A stretch of DNA of 64,000 nt from Tetracentron sinense (Eukaryota; Streptophyta; Magnoliopsida; Trochodendrales; Trochodendraceae): NCBI GenBank assembly GCA_015143295.1, contig CM026566.1, positions 4,823,072 through 4,887,071 on the forward strand. Reading direction: 5' to 3'. Numbering within the stretch: position 1 is the stretch's first letter; every line of letters starts with the position of its first letter. The notes beneath the pieces were generated by a model that was not told the DNA's origin, did not search any database, and saw nothing but the letters and a program-made list of their open reading frames with translations. A program made the translations under genes and the position numbers. This document shows, piece after piece, positions 41,409 through 52,336 of the stretch.

Positions 41409-43029
41409 ATGGTTTCTTCTCCTTCAATTCCAATCAAAAAACCCTCTACTTTTAAAGGAGAACCAGCCTTATTCTTCTCTGCGGATGAAACTTCAGTGTT
41501 AGCTGGGCCTCATAGTTTATCTCTAGTGGCTAAGTGGTCATATGGACGGCCTTCTCTAGATGAAATCAGGATCCATGTGTTAAGAATGGCTTTTACAGTA
41601 GTTATCTTAGATTCAAGGCACTTATTATTTCGATTTTTTGCAGAAGCAGATTACCTTATGGTTTGGCTTAAGGAGGTTATATACATCAAGGGGTATTTCT
41701 TTCGATTTTTGAAATGGACCCCCTCATTCTTATCAGGGATTGAACCTTCGATAGTTCCGATCTGGGTTTGCTTTCCGAATCTACCTCTTCATCTCTTCAA
41801 CGAGTCTGCTTTAACCTCTATAGGTAGTATTTTCGGTAAAGTTTTGAGAATAGATGGTGCTACTAAAACCCTCTCTAGACCGAGTGTAGCACGAGTATGT
41901 ATTGAGATTGATTTATTAAAAGATAATCTAGATCGTTTCTGGTTGGGAATAGGGGATCATGGTCGATGGCAAACAGTGGAGTATGAGAAGAAGGTTCGGT
42001 TTTGTGTTGTTTGTAGAAAGCTGGGACATGATGAGATGTCTTGCAATGCGGGATCTAAAGGAAGACCTAGAAATATGAAGGATGCTCAAACGTGGAATGG
42101 GGAAGGTAGCAAGAAGAGTTCTGATAAGCTATGGGTTGTAAAACAACCAGTCCCACATTCAAAACCTTGATGATAAATTAGAGCCTTCTATATTGTTACC
42201 GCATACAGATCTGGTGCAAGATAAAAATAGCAACAACATTATCAGATCTGAAGAACTAATACTAGAGGCAAGTGCGAAAGGTAAGGAAGTTATAGTTCTT
42301 GATAATTCAGATTCTCTAAATCCTATTGTTTCAAATCAATTGCCTAGAACAGGTGGGTCATCTTCTTCCAGCAAACAAAAAACTTTGATGGCGAAAGGTA
42401 TGGAAGAACATTCAGTAGATTTAATTCACTCCTACTCAGGTTTCATTTCTCCAAATAATCCAACTGAAAATCTACTAGCAGATATGGAACACAATAAAAA
42501 TGTTTCGAAATCTTGTTTTGAACATAACAAGATTGATTTGATTTCTGAGGAGGACTGGCTTCGTCCAGGTAATTTAAATTCTATAAGTGTTTTGAATAAA
42601 TATCATAATAAGGAATCATCTGTGATAGCTCCGAACAAGCAAGGATCTGATTTATATAATGTTAGCATTCTTACAACCTCGGAAATTAAGGCTCTTAATA
42701 GTAATAATAGTAGAAATTCCAGGTTCAGATTTCACTTTTCTCCCAAATATTGTATGTGGAAAAAATTAATTTTTACTATTGAAGGAAATTCCAATAGAAG
42801 GGATGAATTTAATTTGGATAATAAGTTGTGGGAACAATCTCAAACTTTTGAATACCATTCGGATTTTGAACGTTGTTTGTTAAAGAATATTGAATGTTTT
42901 AAGGAAGAAGGGGAAAAGTTCTCCCACAGACTTCTTAAATCTGAATTGTTTTCCTCATATAATCAGTTAGAATCCAAGAAGAAAAATAAGTATAGCAAAG
43001 TTATACCCCCATATGATATTATGACGTGA
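41409..43029 (+). pseudogene. LINE ORF1: DUF4283 and zinc knuckle
   Basis: Codons 1-253 (to TGA 42168-42170) include the DUF4283 fold (RMAFTVVILDSRHLLFRFF to LFNESALTSIGSIFGKVLRI) and a CX2CX4HX4C knuckle CVVCRKLGHDEMSC near residue 200. A +1 shift near 42150 continues in the frame ending at 43029, which is Ser/Asn-rich without a domain. The product binds LINE RNA. One frameshift is the only clear lesion. Confidence 0.85.
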
Positions 43030-43069
43030 TCTAGATTTACGGGTCTCTCTTTGACATCGTCTTCCAATA

Positions 43070-44083
43070 ATGTTTATAATGGATAATATCCGAGGTATTG
43101 GTAACTTAGCTTCTAAGTCTAGATCAAAACAATTAATCTCTTCTAATAATATTTTGCTCACTGCCATAATGGAACCAAAGAAGAATTTTGATTCTCTTTC
43201 TGAAGTTTGTTCCTTTATTGGAATGGACAGTCATCTGGACTTGCAATATTTTCATTCTAAGATTTTGTTGTTCTGGAAGAACAATGTTCAAGTTTCTTTT
43301 ATATCTTCTTCAGACCAAATGCTTGTTGTTGATGTTTCCTTTACTGGTTTTATTCCCATCAGATGTGCATTTATTTATGCTAAATTTACCAGTAGGGAGC
43401 GTACATCTCTATGGTTGGACCTTTGTGCTTGTTTTTGTTCTTTTGCATGTCCCTTTTTAATAGGGGGTGACTTTAATGCTATTGCTAGTTCTGATGAAAA
43501 GCTGGGAGGGAGGGATGTTAATATGGAATCCCTCATGGATTTTAACAATATGATAAATGATCTAGGTATGATTGATGCTGGTTTTATTGGTAATAAATTC
43601 ACGTGGTGTAACAATCAGGAAGGGTCGAATCGCATTTATGCTCGACTAGATCGTGTTCTTTTAAGCTCGGAGTGGAATATTCATTTTAGCATCTCTACTG
43701 TCTCTCATCTCACCAGGTTAGCCTCTGATCATTCTCCCCTTCTTCTTAAATTCGGTAAAGATGAGGCTAAGCAACCTTCGTCTTTTAAATTTCAGAAAAT
43801 GTGGATTTATCATCCTGATTTCCATAGAGTTGTTTCTGAGTCTCGGGGTATTCCATTATATGCTAATCCTCTTATGTCTTTCTTTTTAAAACGTAAAAGA
43901 CTTAAGATTATGCTAAAAAGTTGGAATAAAAATGTTTTTGGTAATATTTTTCAAAAAATTAAAGAATTGGAAATCCAAATCAGTGATCTGGAGGAAGAAC
44001 TTCAAAACTCTTGGGATATAGGGAAAGCTGATAACTTAACTAGTCTTAAAGATGAGTTGCAAAATATTCTTTTATATGAATAG
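43070..44083 (+). pseudogene. LINE ORF2, endonuclease domain
   Basis: A start with DNIRGIGN is followed by the APE-type endonuclease signature: AIMEPK (catalytic Glu), GGDFNAI, ARLDRVLLS and ASDHSPLLLKF (catalytic Asp-His). The frame ends at TAG 44081-44083, which is a single nonsense change because the same frame continues with FWLQKSRIKWLQEGDNNTKF. The enzyme nicks target DNA to prime reverse transcription. Confidence 0.9.
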
Positions 44084-46102
44084 ATCTTCTGGCTTCAAAA
44101 ATCCAGAATTAAATGGCTCCAAGAAGGGGACAATAATACTAAATTCTTTCATATGGTTACTAATTCCAGAAGGGGAAAGAATTGCATTACTCGGATTCAA
44201 AATCCTCAAGGAGGATGGTTGGATTCGAGGGATGATATTGGGAATGCTGCTGTTTCTTTCTTTAAAAACTTATTAACCTCCTCTCATTGCCCAGTTGATC
44301 ATAATATTATCAATTTTATTCCTAGTCTTATTTCTGATATTGATAATATGGCTATTTCAAATTCCCCTTCTATCAAAGAAATTAAACATGTTGTGTTTAG
44401 TATGTTTGCTGATAGTGCTCCAGGCCCAGATGGTTTTTCAGGACATTTTTATCACTATTGTTGGGATATAATTAAAGATGACCTTTATAGAGCTATTTCT
44501 TATTTCTTTGTTTATGTGGATATTCCTAAAGCTATCAATGCTACAGCTATAGCTCTTATCCCTAAATGTACTCCCCCTTTAAATTTTTCGGATTTCAGAC
44601 CTATTAGTTTATGTAATTTTCTTTATAAAATCATTTCGAGATTAATGTCTGATTGAATTGGTAAACTTCTCCCTAATATCATATCTGAAGAACAAAGTGG
44701 TTTTGTGAAGGGTAGAAATATTACCGAAAACATTAACTTAGCTCAAGAGATGGTGCAGGACATTGATAGAAAAACTCCGGGAGGTAATATCATTTTCAAA
44801 CTTGACATGTCCAAGGCATATGATTGTATGGAATGGAACTTCATTATAGTTGTTCTTCAAAAAATGGGTTTCAATAATGCAGTTATCAGGTTCATTAATG
44901 GGTGCTTATTTAATCAATCTTTTTCTATCATTATTAATGGTTCCCTACAAGGTTTTTTTCAGAGTTCTCGTGGTCTTCATCAAGGTGATCCTCTATCTCC
45001 TACTCTTTTTATTTTGGCTGAGGAAGTTCTCAGTAAGGGATTGAAAAGAATTTCTGAAAGTTGCTCTCTTAATTACAAGTTGGGAAGGTATGGTATTCCG
45101 ATTTCTCATTTACTTTTTGCGGATCATACCTTAATCTTATGCAATGGAAGGAAACAAAATATTAAAAAAATGTTTGATTTTATTTCTTCCTATGAGAAAT
45201 TGTCTGGTCAATTGATTAATCGTGCTAAAAGTGATTTCTTTTGTTCTTCAAACCTTTCTAAGACTAGAAGGGCTGCCATTTTAAATTGGGTGGGGATACC
45301 TAATAAAAATTTTCCTTTCACCTACCTTGGTGTCCCCCTTTACAAAGGTAGATTAAAAAAATGTTACTTTAACCCTTTGGTTGATAAAATTCTTAATAAG
45401 ATTGAGGGTTGGAAAGGAAAATTTGTATCAGCAGGAGGAAGACTTATTCTTATTAAACATGTGTTATCTTCTATTCCTTCACATCTTTTGGCAAGGATTC
45501 ATGTTCCGAAAGCAATTTCAGATCTCATTGATAAATCTATGGCAAAATTCTTTTGGAATAATAGAATTGATGCTAAAAAGCGTCACTGGATAAATTGGAA
45601 AACTTACTCTCTTCCTACTATAACAGGTGGGTTGGGTATAAGAAAAATGCATGAATTTTCTTTAGCTTTTAGAATGAAACAGGCTTGGAAGCTTTATCAA
45701 AGTGAGAACCTTTGGTCTAGGTTTTTTAAATCTAAATTTCATTTTAATCATATTTGGTATGCTTCTTCGCATCTCGGATCTTCTAAAACTTGGAATCAAA
45801 TTAGTCAAATCTGTAAGGAAGTGGTTTGTAGGTCTACTGCTCTAATTGGTAATGGTAACAGGATTAGTTTTTGGCTTGACTGCTGGTTTGGGGAAGATCC
45901 TCTTATAGTTAATACTTCTATCATTCCTCATGTTTTTCCTAAAATTTCAAATATGCTTGATGGAAGTGGTCATTGGGACTTTAGTCTTGTTTCTAATTAT
46001 TTAAATGATTCTATTTTGCTTGATATTAATGAAGCTGGCTTTTTTATGTCTGACTTAGAGGATATTTTAATATGGAAGAATAGTTCTAAAGGTAAATTTT
46101 AA
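44084..46102 (+). pseudogene. LINE ORF2, reverse transcriptase with altered catalytic motif
   Basis: Same frame as the endonuclease, with one internal TGA (44654-44656). RT blocks visible are PGPDGFSGHFYHYCW, FRPISLCNFLYKI, FKLDMSKAYDCMEW (first catalytic Asp), GLHQGDPLSPTLFIL and, at 45116-45127, FADH where non-LTR RTs have FADD. The thumb TYLGVPLYKGR and a long WN/WK-rich region follow. The frame meets TAA 46100-46102 shortly before the retrocopy insertion. Confidence 0.9.
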
Positions 46103-46126
46103 GTTAAATCAGCTTGGAATTCTCTT

Positions 46127-47172
46127 TTTTTTTTTTTTGAAACCTACAAGTAAACATGGATTGATTACCAAATGGAAGATAGGTTAGAAACAGGAATCTT
46201 AGAAAGAAAAGGGAATAAAATGCATCACGATTTCTAAACAGTGCACAGGGAGAAAAATTACACATCATACCAGGACTCAACATCCTCCACTGACTAAAAG
46301 AAATAAAACAAGCTCCATTTGTTGCTCCATCTTCTTCACTGCAACAATAGTGGGAGCCAATTTGAGGCTGATTAGAGGCAATTGAAGACACAATAGGCTG
46401 TGCTCATAACATGCTGTCTATTCTTGCAGGCAACCTCCTGAAGTAGTTGAGCGGCACCGAAGGAAGCTTATGGCGGAACCTTGGATGCCTTAACATATAA
46501 AACCCTGTGAGAAGGGCCACAACCCGAAATGGTGTAACATACAGCACTATGGCTGCAATCAAACAGAAAGTCACAAACAAAGCCGTAGCTCTCGGATCTC
46601 GCCAGCTCAGCAACGATTGCAACCTCTCCCCTTGAGTTGCCAAGTCTCCTACCACCGTCTGTATCCTCCCTGCAACACTTCTCAGACGATCGTATCTCAT
46701 CCTCACAATTTCAGCCGGCCGAGAAGTCGGAAAAGTATCAAACTCTTTGTCCGATTCATCAGGAAATACGGTATCTGCATGAGATAGCCGAGTGTCCATG
46801 TGAGGAGGTTTTCTTGGTCTCCATCGGAAGTACCAAATACCAATCAAGAAGAGGTAGAGAAAAATTGTAGGTAGTATCAGCTCCGGATACAGGACCAGTA
46901 TTAGAAAGAGGATGTGAATCAGAATTGTCGTAAGAGGGTTCTTCCAGTGGCATATCTGATCAAACCATTTTCCAACAGCAATCAACCCGCTCAAGACTCC
47001 CATAATCCTGAAAAAATTAGCTTTGCTCCTCCGCATACTCCACATATGCGAATCCACGTCCAACATATACTCCACGATCTCTTTCCTTAATGGTGGCTCA
47101 GCACGGCTCAGTCTCATCGAGACAATCTGAGTGGCTTGGTGCCTCAAGTTATCAAGCTGAGAAACAGATAAC
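46127..47172 (-). pseudogene. retrocopy of an MCTP/FTIP-family gene (C2-domain membrane protein), inside the LINE
   Basis: The minus strand gives 255 codons, free of stops, ending at TGA 46406-46404. They match the C-terminal PRT_C region of plant multiple C2 domain and transmembrane proteins (QUIRKY/FTIP family): RAEPPLRKEIVEYMLDVDSH, MWSMRRSKANFFRIMGVLSG, then two membrane hairpins (LFLILVLYPELILPTIFLYLF and ATALFVTFCLIAAIVLY) and the terminal FRRLPARIDSML. A 265-bp 3' UTR and a 12-base poly(T) (plus strand) follow. Direct repeats GGAATTCTCTT (46116-46126 and 47173-47183) flank it. The C2 domains are absent, so it is 5'-truncated. Confidence 0.92.
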
Positions 47173-47183
47173 GGAATTCTCTT

Positions 47184-48243
47184 AGATATTCTTCTTCTCA
47201 AAAAAATTGGATGAGGTATGTTTTGAATAATCATATTCCAAAGAAAATTAAAATTTATGGTTGGAAGGTAATGTCTGGAGTTGTTCCTATTGATCTTAAG
47301 ATCCAATCTATTGGTATTCCCCTAGCTAGTTGTTGTTCTTGTTTTGCTCAAGGTAATATTGAATCTTTATCTCATTTATTAGTTCAAAGTGATATTGCAA
47401 GAAAGATATGGAGGTATTTCGGCAACTTCTGCGATGTTCAGGCTTACGTTAGTGATTCCATCCAATGTGTTCTTATGAGATGGTTCAGAGCTTTAGATAG
47501 GCGGAATAATGAGGTTCTTATTTTGTTACCGCTTATCGTTATATGGGAGATATGGAAAGAAAGATGCGCTCGTAGATTTCAAGATCTGTGCAAACTTGTT
47601 GAGAGTATAATTGCTAAAATTCAAAAATGGATGATTGAGATGGGAACTCTTCCGAACAAAAAGAATTTAGATCTCTCTATTCTTAATATTATGCTTCCTC
47701 TTGATAAGAGAAGATCCACTATTACCCATGTTAAATGGCTTCGTCCCCACCAAGGCCGAATTAAACTAAAAGTGGATGGTGCATCTAAAAGCAATCCTGG
47801 GAATGCGGGAGGAGGTGGTATCCTTTGGAATCAAGCTGGTGAGATGATTGCCTGTTTCTATGCATATTATGATCAATGTTCTAGTTATGTTGCTGAGACA
47901 AGGACGCTATTGGATGGTCTTTCTTTCTCTGTGTCAAAAGCTTGGATTTATAAATGTGGAAATTGAATCGGATGCTAGAGCTCTTGTACAAGCTTAGGAG
48001 GGTTCTTGTAGTCATCCATGGAAAGTGTGGTACTGGAACAAGAAGATTTCTAAAGTGATACATATATGTTATTCTTTTGCTCACATTTTTAGAGAAGCTA
48101 ATATGGTATCTGATTTTTTAGCTAATCATTGATGTAATACTCAGCTCATAGTGAATTCTTTCCTAACCAAGTTATTCCCTCATGCCTCAGCGCCCTTATT
48201 CTTCTTGATCGAGAAGGGATGGGAAATGTTAGAGTGGTTATGA
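47184..48243 (+). pseudogene. LINE ORF2, zinc-finger and RNase H end
   Basis: After the retrocopy the LINE resumes in the frame expected when the insert and one duplication are ignored. KKIKIYGWKVMSGVVP and CCSCFAQGNIESLSHLL are the zf-RVT module. IKLKVDGASKSNPGNAGGGG starts an RNase H domain (DG.., catalytic Asp) with ETRTLLDGLSF (catalytic Glu). A frameshift near 47950 moves to the frame with NVEIESDARALVQA and ANMVSDFLANH, ending TGA 48241-48243. Confidence 0.88.
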
Positions 48244-48279
48244 ATGATTGATTCTTACTTTGTCTTGGTTGTTTTCTGT

Positions 48280-48420
48280 TTAGGGGTAAGGTTTTTGTCC
48301 CCCCCCCCCCTTGTTGTTTTCTAGGTGGTTTTATAGGGGTAAGGTTTTATGTCCCCCCATTTTTATTCTTTCAGTCTTCTTTGGGGTAAGGTTTTATGTC
48401 CCCCCCCCCCCCCCCATTTT
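48280..48420 (+). repeat. LINE 3' UTR: GGGGTAAGGTTTT..CCCCC repeated three times, with poly(C)
   Basis: Units start near 48281, 48337 and 48384. Each is GGGGTAAGGTTTTATGTC followed by a C run of 10, 6 and about 15 bases. G-rich start and C-rich end of each unit could pair as a stem. Similar G/C-rich 3' UTR repeats may be recognition sites for the LINE RT, but this is only a suggestion. Confidence 0.7.
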
Positions 48421-48505
48421 ATTTCCTTATTAATAAATAGGTAGGGGTCCGCCAAACCCCCCACTCCTTCTGAGTGACTTTTTTCAATTAAAAAAAAAAA
48501 TTTAC

Positions 48506-50237
48506 GGGATCATACCTCCCCCAGTCTCCACTACGCAAAGTCAAACCATTCCCAGTGGAACCAAAGCCTCTCTAAAACCTTTTCTCACAGAGTCCAGCAT
48601 AGCAAAAATCCCCTCAACTTCTCCAGTTGAGTTGACTCTCAAGGGTGTAAAAACTTCCATCATAGGAAAACCCAAAATAGAAGTTGAAACATTTTCAAGA
48701 GTCAGAGACTCCTCACAAAGACAACCTCTCTAGACTCTGTCCTAAGCAGAAACCTTTCAGGGAAAATCTCTCCAGAAAAATAATCCCTAAGCAGAGACAG
48801 CTCCTATCGAAACTCTCTCCAACAGAGACAATCTCTCTCGAAATTCCCCAGCGGAATAATAATATATAAAAAAAAAACTCTGTTGGAAATCCGAAAGTGC
48901 AAATCCTCAAGAGAGTACAACGAGTACAACGAAAGAGACCCCTAAAAGAGTAACTACAAAGGAGAAATCCCAGGGTGTCCCAAATTTCGGTCCCCCAGCC
49001 TACATTTCATCCTACCACAAGTCTTCCTAGATCCTCTAGAGACTGAAAGTGCAAAAAGCTTATCATGCAAGTATCCGAAAACAAGATACCAATATCCAAT
49101 GCAATGAGAACAGAACTCCGTTCAAAACCATCGCTGGCCCAATGAAAACCAGAAATGGCATTGGTGCGCAAAAGTTACGCGAACCCCAGACCTGGTCTCA
49201 AAACTAGGGGCAAAAAATGGATGAAAACTTATCAGCTTCGTAGGCATGAGGAAAACCGACAACGGCCTCATTGTGCAAAAGTTATGCGAACCTCATAACT
49301 TGGTCATTCCAAGGGTTAAAAAGGGGAGAAAAGGTGAAGAGCAGTTTAACAATAGAATTTGGTAGCAATCAGGCTCGCTGAACTTCCGATAACCCCCAGA
49401 AGTCACTAGTAGATGGCCCAGAGAAACAGATCCCTCGATAATAGCCTCCAGCAGAGTCAATTCCCCGGCAAACAACTGATAATCTCCACCAAAGTGCCAC
49501 TACCAGTAGATCAGCAACAGTGATCCACAACAGTGTCACATTCCCTAGCGGATCCCTAGTAGAAGCCTCAAATTGCTCTCTACAAATATTCTCCCCTGCA
49601 AGAATCTAAAAGCATCCAGTTTGCTTTTCAATAAGCTTCTCCCCAGCCTGAATACTCAATTAGCAGCGAGGCAGAGCAATTCTTATTGGCAAAGCGACCC
49701 CAAGTCCCCTGCAAAGCCCGATTCCATAAGGGGCAAAGCATGACTTCATCAATGTCATAACAGGAAAAATTTGCTTAGCATTGTACTCTATCTTTAAGGA
49801 TAAAATCCATTCACCCTGTGAAAGTGATCTCCCTATTAAAACATGTAAGCAAATGAAGCATTCAACTTCTGAGTCTCATTTTTGTCACCATCAAAGTTCC
49901 TATCCTCGTCAGATCAACCATCCTCGAAGTCTCCCGAGTCTGTCGAATCCTGTGACGTCTCCCAACCACCACCAGAGTCCAAATACTCACCGGATCAATC
50001 ACCCTCTAAGTGTCTGTCCATTGGCTTGGCCAAATCAAACAAAACTCAGCAATCACCCGACATGCATCACGGTTCCAGCAAGAAGCGAGAGCAAGATCGA
50101 ATGCTCCGGAATCTTCAAATAGCAAAGGACTGGTCTCCAAGAGTGAGTCATATACCTAACCCTCCTTCAACCTGCATGCCACACTAGGGGAAACCAAGAC
50201 TAGTCGAACCTCCCATGCATTAGCAAAAGTCAAGCCG
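48506..50237 (+). other. Element E internal non-coding region right of the LINE
   Basis: No ORF with recognisable domains. Short partly repeated words such as AACTCTCTCCA and CTAGTAGA occur, and about 49200 and 49290 share GCAAAAGTTACGCGAACC and GCAAAAGTTATGCGAACC, 95 bp apart. It is the untranslated region of a Tat derivative. Confidence 0.5.
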
Positions 50238-50510
50238 CGCAAAGCTGCACACTAGTTGCACACACTCAATCAAGTCGCACATAATGCACTCTAGCTACTC
50301 AAATCCAGCTACACACTAGTTGCACACACTCAATCGAGTTACACATAATGCACTCTAGCTACTCGAATCCAGCTGGACACTAGTTGCACACACTCAATTG
50401 AGTCGCACATAATGCACTCTAAGTACTCAAATCCAGCTGCACACTAGTTGCACACACTCAATCGTCCAGCTGCACACTAGTTGCACACACTCAAGAAAGT
50501 CACTCACCGC
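50238..50510. repeat. Element E tandem repeat, 64-bp unit, 4.5 copies
   Basis: CACACTAGTTGCACACACTC starts at 50248, 50312, 50376 and 50440 (exactly 64 bp apart) and a truncated copy at 50473. Each unit also has CACATAATGCACTCTAGCTA. Such arrays before the 3' LTR are common in Tat-lineage gypsy elements. Confidence 0.93.
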
Positions 50511-50789
50511 ATTCAAGCTAGCTCCATTTAAGTTTCACATTACACTCTAGCTACACACAATCAAGCTGTACTCAATACATATTAGCTGCATACAAGGCGA
50601 AAGCCTTATCCAATACATTCAAGTCGCACAACACATTTCACTTTAATCGCATGCACTTAATCAAGTCGCCACTACAGTTGCGTACCAGTTACTTCTCAGC
50701 ATTATTCCAAACATGATCAAAATCCAGTGCCTTTCGGCCATATCAACATCAATCCGGCTAGTGCCTCCAGGTCATGCCTCAAATCTTTG

Positions 50790-52035
50790 AACATTCTGTG
50801 TGTACCTTTATAGTGTGCACCACCAGACATCCCGTGTGTACCTTTACAGTGTACACCACCCTCATGTCCCATTTGTGACACCTCCGTGTGTCTTGAGCCT
50901 CCCAGGTGAACGTCGACATAACACACTTTGTTAACACTTCACATGTCCGGCATCCCGTGTGTACCTTGATAGTGTACACCTCCCGCATGTCCCCTTTGTG
51001 ACACCCTCGTGTGTCTTGAGCATTTCAGGTGAGCATCGACATATCACACTTTGTCAACACCTCGAATGCCCAACATCTTGTGTGTACCTTTACAGTGTAC
51101 ACCACCCGTAAATCCCCTTTGTGACACCCCCGTGTGTCCTTAGCATCCCAAGTGAGCGTCGACATAATACATTTTATCGACACCTCGTATGCAAGACATC
51201 CTGTGTGCTCCGTGACAACCCCGTCACACTGCAGCATTACCTCCTACATGTCCCCCTTTGTGACACCCCCGTGTGTCCTTGGCATCCCAACTGAGTGTTG
51301 ACATAATACATTTTGTCGACACCTCGTATGCTGGACATCCTGTATACTCCGTGACAACCCCATCACACTACAGCATTACCTCCTGCATGTCCCCCTTTGT
51401 GACACCCCCGTGTGTCCTTAGCATCCCAGGTGAGCGTCGATATAATATATTTTGTCTACACCTCGCATGCCGGACATCTTGTGTGCTCTGTGACAATCTC
51501 GTCACACCGCAACATTACCTCCTACATGTTCCCCTTTGTGACACCCCCGTGTGTCCTTGGCATCCTAGGTAAGCGTCAATATAATACATTTTTTCGACAC
51601 CTTTCTATGCCCGACATCTTGTGTGCTCCGTGACAACTTCGTCATACTGCAACATTATCTCCTGCATGTCCCCCTTTGTGACACCCCATGTGTCCTTGGC
51701 ATCACAGGTGAGCATCGACATAATACATTTTATCGGCACCTTTGCATACTCGACATCCTGTGTGCTCTGTGACAACCCCGTTACACCGCAGTATTACCTC
51801 CTGCATGTCTCCCTCTGTGACACCCCCCTGTGTCCTCGGAATCCCAGGTGAGCGTCGACATAACCCATTTTGTTGACACCGTGTATGCTTGACATCCCGT
51901 GTGTACCTTTACAGTGTACACCACCTGTATGACCTCCTTGTGACACCCTGTGTGTCCTTGGCATCGCAGGTAAGCATCGATATAACACACTTTGTCGAAA
52001 CCTGGAATGCCCAACACCCTGTGCGTTCTCAACAC
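50790..52035. repeat. Element E tandem array, 123-bp units changing to 139-bp units
   Basis: The phrase CCCCCTTTGTGACACCCC recurs. Early units (about 50866, 50988, 51111) are spaced about 122-123 bp. Later ones (51250, 51389, 51528, 51667, 51806) are spaced 139 bp, because a CTCCGTGACAACCCCGTCAC segment has been added. Several short ORFs in the array are chance products of the periodicity. Confidence 0.92.
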
Positions 52036-52336
52036 CCCGTGTGTCCTCTGATCAATCCGTTCAATATCTCCCGGGAAACGTTGTTTCGATCAATCCCCCC
52101 TCGCCGCTTCTAAGTGACACTTTCTTTCGGCCAATGCCTCAGGACCACGCCATCCCTACATTCATGTTTTTCCCCAGCTACTCGCTATTCTCTAGCAGTA
52201 GTCTTCATCACTTCACCACGTTCACCATTTGCACAGCATGCATCATTCCTAACCTCCATCTTGGTGTCAAAATAAGATGTTTCCAGTTTTTACCGTTCAA
52301 TTGCCATCCTGGCGCTCTCCAGCAAAGAGGGACAGC
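52036..52336 (+). other. Element E pre-LTR segment with polypurine tract
   Basis: No coding frame. The last bases before the 3' LTR contain a purine-rich AAAGAGGGACAG (about 52324-52335), the probable plus-strand primer. Confidence 0.55.

Larger units (their letters stand above)
41300..48497 (+). mobile_element. L1-type LINE inserted in element E
   Basis: It begins with TAGGGTTTATGGCTAACCC and a G-rich CCGGCG leader, has ORF1 (DUF4283 plus zinc knuckle) and ORF2 (endonuclease, RT, zinc-finger, RNase H), and ends in a poly(A) run (48489-48500). A candidate target duplication is AAATTTAC (41292-41299 and 48498-48505), short and ambiguous because it overlaps the poly(A). Both ORFs are interrupted. 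It appears full length. Confidence 0.9.

Noticed and set aside
46404..47306. functional host MCTP gene
   Set aside because: Only the C-terminal membrane region is present, with poly(A), direct repeats and LINE flanks; the C2 domains and promoter are missing.
51273..52035. several overlapping ORFs with Ser/Thr/Pro-rich, similar peptides
   Set aside because: They are translations of the 139-bp tandem array, whose period is not a multiple of three; each frame is open by chance.
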